Shown: positions 7,898 through 16,175, numbered from the stretch's first letter. The stretch is DNA of 27,156 bases from Coraliomargarita_B sp046540835 (GCA_046540835.1 JBKHEL010000035.1:1-27156); one strand, 5' to 3'. The notes: a model not told the origin generated them from the letters alone. Numbers and translations: made by a program.

Positions 7898-10204
7898 CTA
7901 AGCCGTGGTCAATTCAGCCGGAATTCCGCTCCGTTCGAGCGCGGCCATCTCCGCCATTGCCGCAGGGTCGAGGATCAGGGCCACGGTGCCGTCACCCAAA
8001 ATCGCACCCCCGGACACGCCCTCCGGGTCGGATAGGGTGGTGCCCAGTTGCTTGATCACCACTTCCTGCTTGTGCAGAATTTCGTCCACCACGAGGCCGT
8101 AGTCGCAAATTGCGGTCTCCATCATCACGACGATGCCATCCGCTGCGCGGGTGACCTCCGACTCAATACCGAATAAATCCGACATATACAGCAGCTTGTG
8201 GATTTGGTCACGGTGCTTGATCACCTGGCCCCGCGACTGAACCTCAAAAACCTGGCTGGGATCCGGCTTCAGGGTCATGCTAATAGAGGAGACGGGCACC
8301 ACGTAGCGCTGCCCGCCGCAGCGCACCAACAGGCCGTCGATAATCGCCATGGTCAGGGGCAGCGCGATACTCAACTTCGAACCCTGCCCCTCCGTTGAGC
8401 TCAGATCAACCCGGCCCCGCAGCTGTTGCACATTCGACCGGACAACATCCATGCCGACCCCACGGCCGGAAAAATCCGAAACCTGGTCGACCGTCGAGAA
8501 CCCGGGCAAAAAGATCATCTGGAGGATTTCCTCCCGCGTGTAGTCTTTGCCCTCGATGACGAGGCCTCGTTTCTTCGCTTTGCTCAAAACTTTCTCGGAA
8601 ATGACCCCGGCTCCATCGTCTTCGAGATCCAGCACAATGTTTTGCCCGATGTAAGAAGCGCGCAACAGCACCTCGCCCACCTCCGGCTTTCCTTTCGCCA
8701 GGCGCTCAGCCGGCAACTCAATCCCGTGATCCACCGAGTTGCGAATCATGTGCACCAGCGCGTCGCCGATCTGCTCCACCACAGTCCGGTCCATCTCGGT
8801 ATCCTCCCCCTCGACGCGGAAATTCACTTTTTTGCCCGATTTATTGGCGACATCCCGGGCCAGCCGCTGCATCCGCTGGAAAAGCGGCTTGAGCGAGACC
8901 ATCCGCAGCGACATACTGCTCATCTGCAACTCCCGGGTGATCCGGTTCAACTGCCGTAAATTGTTTTCCACCCGCGGATTCCTACTTTCGGAGATCGCTG
9001 CGATGCTGTCAGCGAGCTGACTTTCGACAATCACCAACTCGCCCACCGCCTCGATGATCGAATCGAGCTTGTCGGTGTTCATCCGAATCGTCGAATTCAC
9101 CTTTTTCGCGGCTGCTTTCGGCGCCCCCGCTGCAGGGTCGGCGGCGGCCTCTTCACCTGCTGCAGAGGCCGGAGCAATCTTCTCAGGCTCGGCAGCGGGA
9201 GCATCGGAGGCAGCAACCGGGTCGAGCCCGGCCCCACCGGGGCCGTCGGCCTTTTCCGCAGCTGGATCAACCGCAGCCCTCCCGGCCGCGGGTGCCTCTC
9301 CATCGGCCGGAGCTGTGTTCTGCGCGGACTCATTTTGAGCGATCGCCGCCTGCGCCTTTAAAATCAGATCCCGCACCGGAACAATTTCACTCGGCTGCGA
9401 ATTTTCGCTCAGCGCCACGGCAACCTGCTCCACCAGTAAATGCAAGCGATCCCGACTCTCCAAAACGAGGCTCACAGTCGACTCGGTGAAGTGCAGTTTG
9501 TCACTGCGAATCAAATCCAGCAGCGTCTCGATCTCATGCGCCAGCGAGCGCACCGGGACCAGATCCAGAAACCCGGCCACTCCCTTGATCGTATGGAAGG
9601 ACCGAAACATGGCGCGAATGGGCTCTGTCGCGCGGTAATCGCTTTCCATCTCCAGCAAAGCCGCTTCGATCTGCCCCAGGTGCTCTTCGGCCTCCTGGTA
9701 GAATTCCTCCAGCACATCGCGCATGCCCGCCAGGTCCACCACCATCAACTGATCCTCCGGAACATCGGCCGCGGCCGGAGTTTCCGGCGGAGCTGCCGAA
9801 GCTGATTCGGACTCGGGTTTCGTCGCCGGGGCGGCCTCCGACCCACCTTCGGTAGAAGCGGTCTCCCCCTCACCCCAAAATTCCTGCAGTTTCGCCCACT
9901 CGATGGCTTCGCCCGTATCGTAGTAACGGACAAAATAGTCCAAACGCTTGTAAAAATTCCTGAGCGCTTCGATGACAGCCGCCGGTGGCAGGCCACCGCC
10001 GTCGAGCACCTGCCCCAGCTGCTCGAGGCATTTGCTGACCTCGGCGTGGGCGGCGGCGTCAGGCTGAAGCAATTCAGCGAGTTCACCCAGCAAACTGTAG
10101 AGAGGGACCACGCCCGCATCGCAGGAGGGGTCCATGATCTCGAGTTCGTCCGCGATACTTCTGGCAGAGACCTCGAGCGCTTTGGCCGATGTTTGGGGGA
10201 TCAT
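7898..10204 (-). CDS. cheA: CheA-type chemotaxis histidine kinase
   Basis: This is a 768-residue cytoplasmic kinase. The Hpt domain (about 155-270) has the phospho-accepting H204 in FRSFHTIKGVAGFL. The dimerisation domain covers about 370-435, the ATPase domain about 440-630 (N-box HMIRNSVDHGIE at 485-496, then a GVGMDVV box), and a CheW-like C-terminal domain about 635-755. There is no recognisable P2 (CheY-docking) domain. Between Hpt and dimerisation lies a linker of about 80 residues rich in Ala, Pro and Glu (290-370). The first 115 residues form an extra helical region I do not recognise, and it lacks an Hpt-type histidine motif. CheA phosphorylates receivers in response to receptors. 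It is the last gene of the signalling operon, 29 bp after the receiver-STAS gene, and neither cheW nor a receptor gene is nearby. Confidence 0.93.
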   Translation of the reverse strand: MIPQTSAKALEVSARSIADELEIMDPSCDAGVVPLYSLLGELAELLQPDAAAHAEVSKCLEQLGQVLDGGGLPPAAVIEALRNFYKRLDYFVRYYDTGEAIEWAKLQEFWGEGETASTEGGSEAAPATKPESESASAAPPETPAAADVPEDQLMVVDLAGMRDVLEEFYQEAEEHLGQIEAALLEMESDYRATEPIRAMFRSFHTIKGVAGFLDLVPVRSLAHEIETLLDLIRSDKLHFTESTVSLVLESRDRLHLLVEQVAVALSENSQPSEIVPVRDLILKAQAAIAQNESAQNTAPADGEAPAAGRAAVDPAAEKADGPGGAGLDPVAASDAPAAEPEKIAPASAAGEEAAADPAAGAPKAAAKKVNSTIRMNTDKLDSIIEAVGELVIVESQLADSIAAISESRNPRVENNLRQLNRITRELQMSSMSLRMVSLKPLFQRMQRLARDVANKSGKKVNFRVEGEDTEMDRTVVEQIGDALVHMIRNSVDHGIELPAERLAKGKPEVGEVLLRASYIGQNIVLDLEDDGAGVISEKVLSKAKKRGLVIEGKDYTREEILQMIFLPGFSTVDQVSDFSGRGVGMDVVRSNVQQLRGRVDLSSTEGQGSKLSIALPLTMAIIDGLLVRCGGQRYVVPVSSISMTLKPDPSQVFEVQSRGQVIKHRDQIHKLLYMSDLFGIESEVTRAADGIVVMMETAICDYGLVVDEILHKQEVVIKQLGTTLSDPEGVSGGAILGDGTVALILDPAAMAEMAALERSGIPAELTTA

Positions 10205-10233
10205 TGTTTGGGGCTGGACTGAGGCGGAAAAAA

Positions 10234-11334
10234 CTAGCTCGCGAGGACTTCTTCAGCACTGTCGAAGAACTTCCAGCTCTTGGTCTCTTCAAAATTGTTT
10301 TCGTCCCGCTTGATGGCATCGTTCGCAATAATCCCCGTCTTCAAGGACATGTCACGACAGGCATTTTTAATGTCGATGATCAGTTTGATCAGGTTCACGT
10401 CGAGTCCGGCGACTTCGCTGGCATCGATGACCACGGCCTTATAGCCGGAGTCCACCGCATCGCTCACTTTCGCTTTGATGAAGCCGTTAATCTCCGAGAT
10501 CCGCGCTGAGCTGGGATCGGAGGGCAACTTCACCAGCAAATGATTCGACTCAAACTTGAAATACCGCGGCGAGGTATCGATCCCCATGATACGGCAGGCC
10601 CGCATCTCCAACTCGACGACATCCAGCGGCTTCGTGATCAGACCGTCGAAGCCGACTTGCATCGCCTTGTGCTGGCGGTCCGCGTCGGTCTTCACGACCA
10701 TCCCGATAACCGGGGTCTTTTTCTTGGCCTCCTGCAGCTTCTTGAAGAGTTCAAACCCGGAGTCTGCGCCCAGCGAGAGACTCACCAAAACGAGGTCAAA
10801 GTCGCGGTCCTGGAATTTCTCGAAGCCCTCCGGCGCACCCCCGGCCACCACAATCTCCCAGGGTAAATGCGAGAGCCCCTCTTTGATCGCGTCGACGATC
10901 ACCGGTTTATCCTCTACCACCAGGATGTTGAGCTGGTCCAAAATCGTCTTCTCCTGCTCTTCTTTGTTCAGATCAACGATCCGCCCGACCTTTTCCAGGA
11001 GCTTATCTTCCGAGAAGGGCTTCACGATGTAATCCCGAATCCCCATCTTGGCGATTTTCATCACAGCATCGCGCCCGCCTTCAGCGGTCAGCATGACCAC
11101 CGGGATTTGCTTCAATTGCGGATCCCCTTTCAAGCGGGTCAGCATTTCGACACCGTCCATGACGGGCATCGTGATATCCAGCAGTATCAAATCGGGATCT
11201 TCTTTCGAGGCCACGGAAAGCCCTTCGACGCCGTTGCTTGCCTTGAGGATTTCGACGCCGCAGTCCTTAAATGCTTTGCTCACCAAAATGTGGACCGTCC
11301 GGGAGTCATCAACTGTAAGTATTCGAGTTTTCAT
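10234..11334 (-). CDS. Receiver, pseudo-receiver and STAS-like three-domain protein
   Basis: This 366-residue protein has a first receiver domain (1-122) that is intact: D9, D10, phospho-acceptor D53, T83 and K105. The second receiver (135-250) is degenerate. Serine 185 stands in place of the acceptor aspartate and valine in place of the switch threonine, while the lysine (K235) is kept. The last 105 residues (262-366) look like a STAS domain (V-V-I-D-A-S-E-V-A-G-L-D at 301-312). Asparagine 314 sits at the position where SpoIIAA-type antagonists carry the phosphorylatable serine. It may take phosphate from CheA on D53 and signal through the STAS part to a partner. No anti-sigma factor or serine kinase gene is seen nearby. 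The domain calls are sound; the output is unknown. Confidence 0.85.
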   Translation of the reverse strand: MKTRILTVDDSRTVHILVSKAFKDCGVEILKASNGVEGLSVASKEDPDLILLDITMPVMDGVEMLTRLKGDPQLKQIPVVMLTAEGGRDAVMKIAKMGIRDYIVKPFSEDKLLEKVGRIVDLNKEEQEKTILDQLNILVVEDKPVIVDAIKEGLSHLPWEIVVAGGAPEGFEKFQDRDFDLVLVSLSLGADSGFELFKKLQEAKKKTPVIGMVVKTDADRQHKAMQVGFDGLITKPLDVVELEMRACRIMGIDTSPRYFKFESNHLLVKLPSDPSSARISEINGFIKAKVSDAVDSGYKAVVIDASEVAGLDVNLIKLIIDIKNACRDMSLKTGIIANDAIKRDENNFEETKSWKFFDSAEEVLAS

Positions 11335-11402
11335 AAATCAGTTCGTTTTTCGTTTCTATCTGGTGTTAAGGGGATACGGGATCTTCGCCACAGCCCGGCA
11401 TT

Positions 11403-11951
11403 TTATAAGCGCCCATCGTCCTCTCCGCCCTTATCGAGTTTCATGAAAAGTTCAAAAACAACCAAGTCTCCGTTGATCCTAAAGCCGAAGATCTCCCTCA
11501 GTTCGGCCTCATCGCCCTCGACGACGAAGTATTTGCCCCGGATAATCGAGGGGATCGACAGCCGGCAATTGAGCCCGCGGTCGCAGAGCTGATTTTTGAA
11601 GGTGCCGGCGGTCATGTTGGTCAGCTCTCCGATCACATCGTTGATCAACGCGTGACCGTCGCTGACCTCCTCAATCGTCATGCCGAGCATGCCTGCGGAA
11701 ATCCGCTGCGCGGCCGCCTGACTCATACCAAAATAAACCATCCCCGTGGCGATCCCGGCGAAGCCGACATTCCCGAAAACAACCCCGCTCTCGTCGTCCA
11801 CCAGTGAAGTTGCCGAATCCTCTCCTTTTTCGATAACCCGGTGGGTTTCAAGCACCGCCTCAGCCCCCAACATGGTTTTGGTGACTTCCTGGATGGCATG
11901 AGCCACCATCTTTTTGATTTCTTCTGGTCTCGGTAAACTGGACGCTGTCAT
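11403..11951 (-). CDS. cheX: CheX-like CheY-phosphate phosphatase
   Basis: This 182-residue protein carries the CheC/CheX/FliY phosphatase motif E-x-x-N (E109, N112) in DVIGELTNMTAGTFKNQL. It lies on the long helix that inserts into the receiver active site. A single such motif, as in CheX, distinguishes it from CheC, which usually has two. CheX dimers remove phosphate from CheY-type receivers. The most likely substrate is the intact receiver of the gene immediately downstream (start 11334) or that of the large fusion. The N-terminal 50 residues are an extra helical and loop region. The gene lies 39 bp after the small unknown gene. Confidence 0.85.
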   Translation of the reverse strand: MTASSLPRPEEIKKMVAHAIQEVTKTMLGAEAVLETHRVIEKGEDSATSLVDDESGVVFGNVGFAGIATGMVYFGMSQAAAQRISAGMLGMTIEEVSDGHALINDVIGELTNMTAGTFKNQLCDRGLNCRLSIPSIIRGKYFVVEGDEAELREIFGFRINGDLVVFELFMKLDKGGEDDGRL

Positions 11952-11990
11952 GATTTTTAGGTTCGGAGATTTTTAAGGCAAAAATCGGTT

Positions 11991-12275
11991 CTACAAATTT
12001 TCGGGATGTATTTCGAGCGCTTTTTCCAATTCTTTTAGTTGCTGCTCGTCTGGATAATTCGGGTCTTTCAAAAGCGTCCTCGCTTCGCTCAAAAACGCTT
12101 CCCGCTTTTCCGGCATCTGGCTCAGGTGCTCCACCAGCTCATCGAAAAAATCAAAATCAACCCGACCTGCCGCTGAATCGGCCGTTGAAGCGGCCTCCGT
12201 TTTCAGGTTCTTTTTGGCAGGTCTGATTCTCGCACTCGGCGGAAGTCCCTGACTGTTATTTGGTCGAATCTGCAT
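11991..12275 (-). CDS. Small hypothetical protein, possibly FlgM-like
   Basis: This 94-residue protein has a basic, polar first half (about 1-37) and two predicted helices in the second half. The end contains LKDPNYPDEQQLKELEKAL (68-86). The pattern of a disordered N-terminal half and a C-terminal helix following a D-P-x-Y-P-type turn is loosely like the anti-sigma-28 factor FlgM, but I would not assign it. ATG 12275 has a strong AGGAGG about 11 bases upstream, so it is probably translated efficiently. It sits between the HDOD gene and cheX in the signalling operon. Confidence 0.6.
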   Translation of the reverse strand: MQIRPNNSQGLPPSARIRPAKKNLKTEAASTADSAAGRVDFDFFDELVEHLSQMPEKREAFLSEARTLLKDPNYPDEQQLKELEKALEIHPENL

Positions 12276-12331
12276 CTTCTTTTTTCCTCCTCTGGTGGCT
12301 GACGGCCTTTTCCATCAAAACTTAAACGGTC

Positions 12332-13237
12332 CTAGACCTTTATCCGGCCGGTCAGCATATTTTTACCCAATAATTTACGGGCATCCTCCACCGACGCCAC
12401 AAGCAGTTCCTCGAGATCGAGCTCCGAAAGCCCCAGGTCCTCGTGCACGGTCTCGCTGGCGGGCAACCAAAACGCATCCTCGCCGTTGCCCACTCCCATG
12501 TGGATCGTCAAATGCTTGGCCAGGTGAACGATCTGCACCAGACGGCGGTTTGCTTCCCCGGCGTCTTCAGGATACGGATAGTGGCTCACCACTTCCAGCA
12601 AAGACTCGGGGAAATGCCACCGGTCCAGTAGCTCGGCGGAAATCTCGGTGTGGGTGAATCCAAGCACGGCCCGCTCCGCATCGAGCCAATAGCTCTTCGT
12701 CGCTTCCTGTCGCTGGCGCACAGGGTCAATCACCTCCGGACAGGCATAGGCCAGCGCGAGCTTCCCTGCCTCGTGAATGAGCCCGGCCGTGTAGGCGAGT
12801 TCCGGTTCTTCAAAACCGACTTTTCCGGCCACCAGCTTGGACGCGACCGCGACCGTCAGGCTGTGACGGTAAAAGTCCCCGGGTTCCCAGCTGTAACCGT
12901 CGAGATCGATTGAGTTCCAGCGCCCGCCGGACACCGTGATGACCAGCTCATGTGTGCGGGAAAAGCCCAGATTCAAAAGCGCCTGCGGCAAGTCTCCAAA
13001 GGTGCCGCGCCCGCCGTAAAAAGCCGAGTTCGCCATCCTCAGGACTGCGGCACTCAAGCTGGTGTCCTGGGCGATGATCTCCTCCAGATCAGCCAGACTG
13101 GAATCCTCGCGGCCCAGCAGTCTGAGTAGCGCCGGGACAAGTGCCGGAGAAGCCGGCAAGTCTTTTGCCTTTTCGCAGATTTCTTCGATCGTCATATTTC
13201 GTTTGCGGTCTGGGGTAATCATGTTCGCAGGATTCAC
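12332..13237 (-). CDS. HDOD domain signalling protein
   Basis: This protein of about 300 residues is mostly one HDOD domain (about 18-225): L-P-A-S-P-A-L-V near the start, then ANSAFYGG, then AGLIHEAGKLAL. HDOD domains are degenerate HD hydrolase folds that usually act as protein-interaction modules, and they are common near chemotaxis and flagellar genes. The frame opens with GTG 13237 inside a GTGA overlap with the lipoprotein gene. ATG 13222 and ATG 13195 are alternatives, and the domain itself begins just after 13195. No partner domain is fused. A function in signalling or flagellar regulation is inferred from context only. Confidence 0.85.
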   Translation of the reverse strand: MNPANMITPDRKRNMTIEEICEKAKDLPASPALVPALLRLLGREDSSLADLEEIIAQDTSLSAAVLRMANSAFYGGRGTFGDLPQALLNLGFSRTHELVITVSGGRWNSIDLDGYSWEPGDFYRHSLTVAVASKLVAGKVGFEEPELAYTAGLIHEAGKLALAYACPEVIDPVRQRQEATKSYWLDAERAVLGFTHTEISAELLDRWHFPESLLEVVSHYPYPEDAGEANRRLVQIVHLAKHLTIHMGVGNGEDAFWLPASETVHEDLGLSELDLEELLVASVEDARKLLGKNMLTGRIKV

Positions 13238-13932
13238 TGCGGCGGAAGCGTCTCAAAGGCCATTTGCCCGACGTAGCGGGTGAAGCGCAGTGGACTCATC
13301 AATACGCTGTAACTGCTCTGCAAGGGAAAAGGCTGTTCCATGTAGGTTTCCGCGTAGCGCCGCGCCCCGGTGGCCACACGCTTTTGCCCGGCATCAAACA
13401 ATTCGTCAATCTCCCACAACACCTGCCCCTCATCGGCCAGTGAGATCAAGCGCCCCCGCAGCCCAACTTGAAGCGGCTTGTAGGGCCGGTAGTGGGTCAT
13501 GTGAAGCTCCAGGATGCCGTCGGCCCCCATCCGCGCGGCTTCCTCCAGCACGGCAGCAGGCACCGGCCCCTTCGATACAAGGGGTGCCTCGCCCGAGAGG
13601 CTTGAAATCGCCCGATAGGCCTCCCCGGAAGGGAGCACCTCGAAACGGCCGGCCTGGCGAAGTGAGGCGAGCAGTGCGTCGACCAGTTCGGCCGAGAGGG
13701 GGTCCCCGTCCGGATCCGTCGGCGGCAAAACAAGCACACGCTGAAATCCCTCCGGGAGCTCGCCCACCGCGAAAATGTTTTGAGGCTCATATCCGGGGCC
13801 GATCGGCTTGTCCCGGATCTCATGTTCCAGGCGGGGGCTGGTGCAGCCGGCCAGACTCATCAAAAAGACCAGTGTGCAAAGAAGAGAGGCCGTGCGGCCG
13901 CAGGCGGAAGCGTGTGTTTGAGAGACTTTCAT
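13234..13932 (-). CDS. Predicted outer-membrane lipoprotein of the signalling operon
   Basis: This is a 232-residue protein with a type II signal peptide. A hydrophobic segment is followed by the lipobox SLAGC, giving Cys30 as the lipidated residue. The next residue is Thr, not Asp, consistent with outer-membrane sorting. The mature part has an alpha/beta pattern (VLVLPP, then LVDALLASLRQAGRFEVL at about 80-98). This recalls the nucleotide-binding-like fold of LpoB, CsgG or FlgO-type envelope lipoproteins, but the resemblance is only general. The start codon directly follows the kinase stop and the stop overlaps the HDOD gene, so it is tightly embedded. It may be an envelope part of the flagellum or a sensor component. 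Confidence 0.75.
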   Translation of the reverse strand: MKVSQTHASACGRTASLLCTLVFLMSLAGCTSPRLEHEIRDKPIGPGYEPQNIFAVGELPEGFQRVLVLPPTDPDGDPLSAELVDALLASLRQAGRFEVLPSGEAYRAISSLSGEAPLVSKGPVPAAVLEEAARMGADGILELHMTHYRPYKPLQVGLRGRLISLADEGQVLWEIDELFDAGQKRVATGARRYAETYMEQPFPLQSSYSVLMSPLRFTRYVGQMAFETLPPQ

Positions 13933-15954
13933 TTAGGAAAAATCCTGTAGTGCGAAAAGTGATTTGTGGCCAAAAGACCGGAGGACACGCTGGCAATCGG
14001 CACCAGGTGATTGGTTGGACTGAAAAATATCGTCAAAATACGCCCGCTTGACCGGATCCTCACTGTGGGCCTGAGTCTCCTCGGAGCCGAGAATGACGAT
14101 ACGGTTGATTTTCCCGAAGCTGGCCTTCAGGCAGGCCAACAAGTCTTCGGGAATCTCCGCAAACCGCTCAAAACAGAGAATCAGAACACCCACCTCCGGC
14201 TGGCTCCGGTTCAGCCAGTCATACACATCCTGCAGCGTCCCGGAGGTGCGGGCCTGGGCCCCGTAATCTTGCGCGAAATTGGCCTCCATAAAGCCGGCAT
14301 AGTTAATGTCGGCACTGTAAATTGCAATCGATAACTCCTCGTCGTAAGCGGGGATGAAGGGCTCGGGCACCTCCGGTTCGACAGCGGGCGACCGCTCGGC
14401 CTCGTCCCCATCCAGGGGCAGCAAAAGCAGCATCTCCGAGCCTTCACCGGGTTTTGAGCGAACGCCAAAATCAAACCCGTTCTCTTCAGCGTAACGATAC
14501 AGGCTGGAGAGCCCCAGCCCGGATCCACTCTTCTCACCCTTGGTCGAAAAGTAGGGGCAGAAAATCTGGTTGATGTGCTGCGGCGGGATCCCGCACCCGT
14601 CATCACTGAATTTAAGCTCGACCGCCCGACCCCGCCGCGGGCACAGGGCGCTGAAGATGTCTTCCCTGGGATACGTCGCCAAATCCACCAGCTGGAGACT
14701 GAGCCGGGCCTGCCCCTTGCCCTTGATCGCATCGCGTGCATTGGTCGCGAAATTGAGGATGGTCCGCGAGAGCGCGACTTTATCGAGCCGCACCGGCAAC
14801 TCTTTATCGAGCAGATCCGTTTGCAGGCGAATCCGCTGCGGCAGAACAATGCGCACCAGATCATACTGCTCCTCGATGAAGGCCCTCAGATCAAAGAGCT
14901 CAATCTGCCCCGGTTTTGTTTTATTCAGCGAAACCACCTGCTGCAGTAGATTCTGCGCCTGACGCGCACTCTGCCAGATCAGATCAATATTGGACCGCTC
15001 GACTTCCACAGTCTGTTGCCCCGCCTCGCCGCGCAACAAACCGGAGAGATTGATGATCCCCCCCATCAGATTGTTGAAATCGTGGGTCAAGCTGCCGGAG
15101 ATCTCGGATAGACTTTCTTTCCAGGCCGACTCATGCAGGCGCCTCTCGGCGATCCGTTGACGGCTCAAGTCAATCCACAACACCTCATAGCTGCTGACCT
15201 CCCCGTTTAACCCAATCACCGGAAAGCGGATATCGAGCAAATAGACCGTCCGCTTATTGGGCAAACAGAGCCGCAGGTTCGAACTCACCGGATAATGGCC
15301 GGTCTTGCAGCGATCAACCGTGTTGTAAAAATCCTTTTGATCGTCTGGATGGATCCAATCGGTCCAGGGCACCGACTCCAGCTGTTCATACGCATCGCCC
15401 CCCAGGAGCATCCTCAGCTCCGATCCGCGCCAGCTCAATTTCAACTCATGATTCTGAATCAGCGAAATCCCCGGCAGCAACTTCAGGAAACGGCGAAAGC
15501 GCACGTCACTCTGCTGAGCCCGCAAATATAAATCGTGCAGCGTCCCGATCAAATCCTGGGAGAGCCCCTCTTCGGGCACGCGACTCGACATCTCGGGTGC
15601 CAGACCGGGAACGAATGAGAGCGAAACCGGCTCGTTCTTTCCATGGTTGACGGGCACCGCATGCACATTCCATCCAAGCCCGCTCGACGGCCCGCGCTTC
15701 CAGGGCAGAAAAACGCTTTGGGTCAGAAAATCCGCCACCGCATGAGGGAGCAGCGCTTCCCAGTCCCCGTTCAGGGTGATCAGAAATGACCGCAGATCCA
15801 GTCCGAGAATTTGCGGCTCCGTGAGTTCACAGAGCCGCACCACCGAGGGGCTGATCGTCTGCACCGCACCACTGCGCTCCACGACGAAAAGCAGCGGCTC
15901 AAGTGAATCGCAGCGTAATTCCGTGGAGCTTCCCTCTGTATTGGTCGATCGCAT
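13933..15954 (-). CDS. PAS-containing histidine kinase with degenerate C-terminal receiver
   Basis: This protein has about 673 residues from ATG 15954. A longer frame from TTG 16035 is possible but less likely. No membrane segment is visible, so it is probably cytoplasmic. Two PAS-like regions (about 12-120 and 150-265, the second with W-x-D-W-I-H-P-D-D) are followed by a phospho-acceptor helix with H291 in SLTHDFNNLMGG, the NtrB-like H-box style. The ATPase domain comes next (NFATNARDAI, then DDGCGIP, then GSGLGLSSLY). The last 140 residues have a receiver-like fold but no acceptor aspartate (LILCFERF occupies the strand where it should be). It heads the signalling operon. It could phosphorylate a sigma-54 activator or a receiver in this operon, but no dedicated partner is visible. 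Confidence 0.85.
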   Translation of the reverse strand: MRSTNTEGSSTELRCDSLEPLLFVVERSGAVQTISPSVVRLCELTEPQILGLDLRSFLITLNGDWEALLPHAVADFLTQSVFLPWKRGPSSGLGWNVHAVPVNHGKNEPVSLSFVPGLAPEMSSRVPEEGLSQDLIGTLHDLYLRAQQSDVRFRRFLKLLPGISLIQNHELKLSWRGSELRMLLGGDAYEQLESVPWTDWIHPDDQKDFYNTVDRCKTGHYPVSSNLRLCLPNKRTVYLLDIRFPVIGLNGEVSSYEVLWIDLSRQRIAERRLHESAWKESLSEISGSLTHDFNNLMGGIINLSGLLRGEAGQQTVEVERSNIDLIWQSARQAQNLLQQVVSLNKTKPGQIELFDLRAFIEEQYDLVRIVLPQRIRLQTDLLDKELPVRLDKVALSRTILNFATNARDAIKGKGQARLSLQLVDLATYPREDIFSALCPRRGRAVELKFSDDGCGIPPQHINQIFCPYFSTKGEKSGSGLGLSSLYRYAEENGFDFGVRSKPGEGSEMLLLLPLDGDEAERSPAVEPEVPEPFIPAYDEELSIAIYSADINYAGFMEANFAQDYGAQARTSGTLQDVYDWLNRSQPEVGVLILCFERFAEIPEDLLACLKASFGKINRIVILGSEETQAHSEDPVKRAYFDDIFQSNQSPGADCQRVLRSFGHKSLFALQDFS

Positions 15955-16082
15955 AAATTTTGCCCGCAGACGAGTCAGACCTAATGCCCAAACTCGCTCA
16001 ATCTCAAAGTGTAGAGTTTTCCGGACCGGAATCAATCATCGAAAGCACCCAACCCGGGCGTCCAGGGTCTGGGTTTTCCGAT

Positions 16083-16112
16083 TTGACAGAGCCGCCGTCG
16101 ATTAAGCATATT
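16083..16112 (+). promoter_or_regulatory. Candidate sigma-70 promoter for the CheB-CheR-kinase fusion
   Basis: A perfect -35 hexamer TTGACA (16083-16088) is followed after 18 bases by CATATT (16107-16112), which matches four of six -10 positions. The inferred transcript start near 16119 leaves a leader of about 57 bases before ATG 16176. This supports the shorter gene start. The -10 match is modest. Confidence 0.4.
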
Positions 16113-16140
16113 AAAAGGCGTGCTGGAAAAATCAGGCGCA

Positions 16141-16172
16141 CCCCTTCCCCTCCTCCCCCTCCCCCTTTTTTT
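16141..16172 (+). repeat. 32-base pyrimidine tract before the fusion gene start
   Basis: An uninterrupted run of C and T ends four bases before ATG 16176, where a Shine-Dalgarno sequence would be expected; none is present. The minus strand has four runs of at least four G separated by short A/G spacers, so it can in principle form a G-quadruplex. The end of the tract has C5 then T7 homopolymers, prone to slippage. Confidence 0.7.
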
Positions 16173-16175
16173 GGT

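Larger units (their letters stand above)
15955..16175. other. Divergent intergenic region between the two kinase genes
   Basis: These 221 bases separate the minus-strand kinase and the plus-strand fusion gene. They hold a candidate sigma-70 promoter for the plus-strand gene (16083-16112), a 32-base pyrimidine tract (16141-16172) and a 13-bp palindrome TTCCGGACCGGAA (16019-16031). A weak minus-strand -35/-10 pair may exist near 16010-16040. Both flanking frames extend into this region only through start codons upstream of the preferred ones. Confidence 0.6.
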
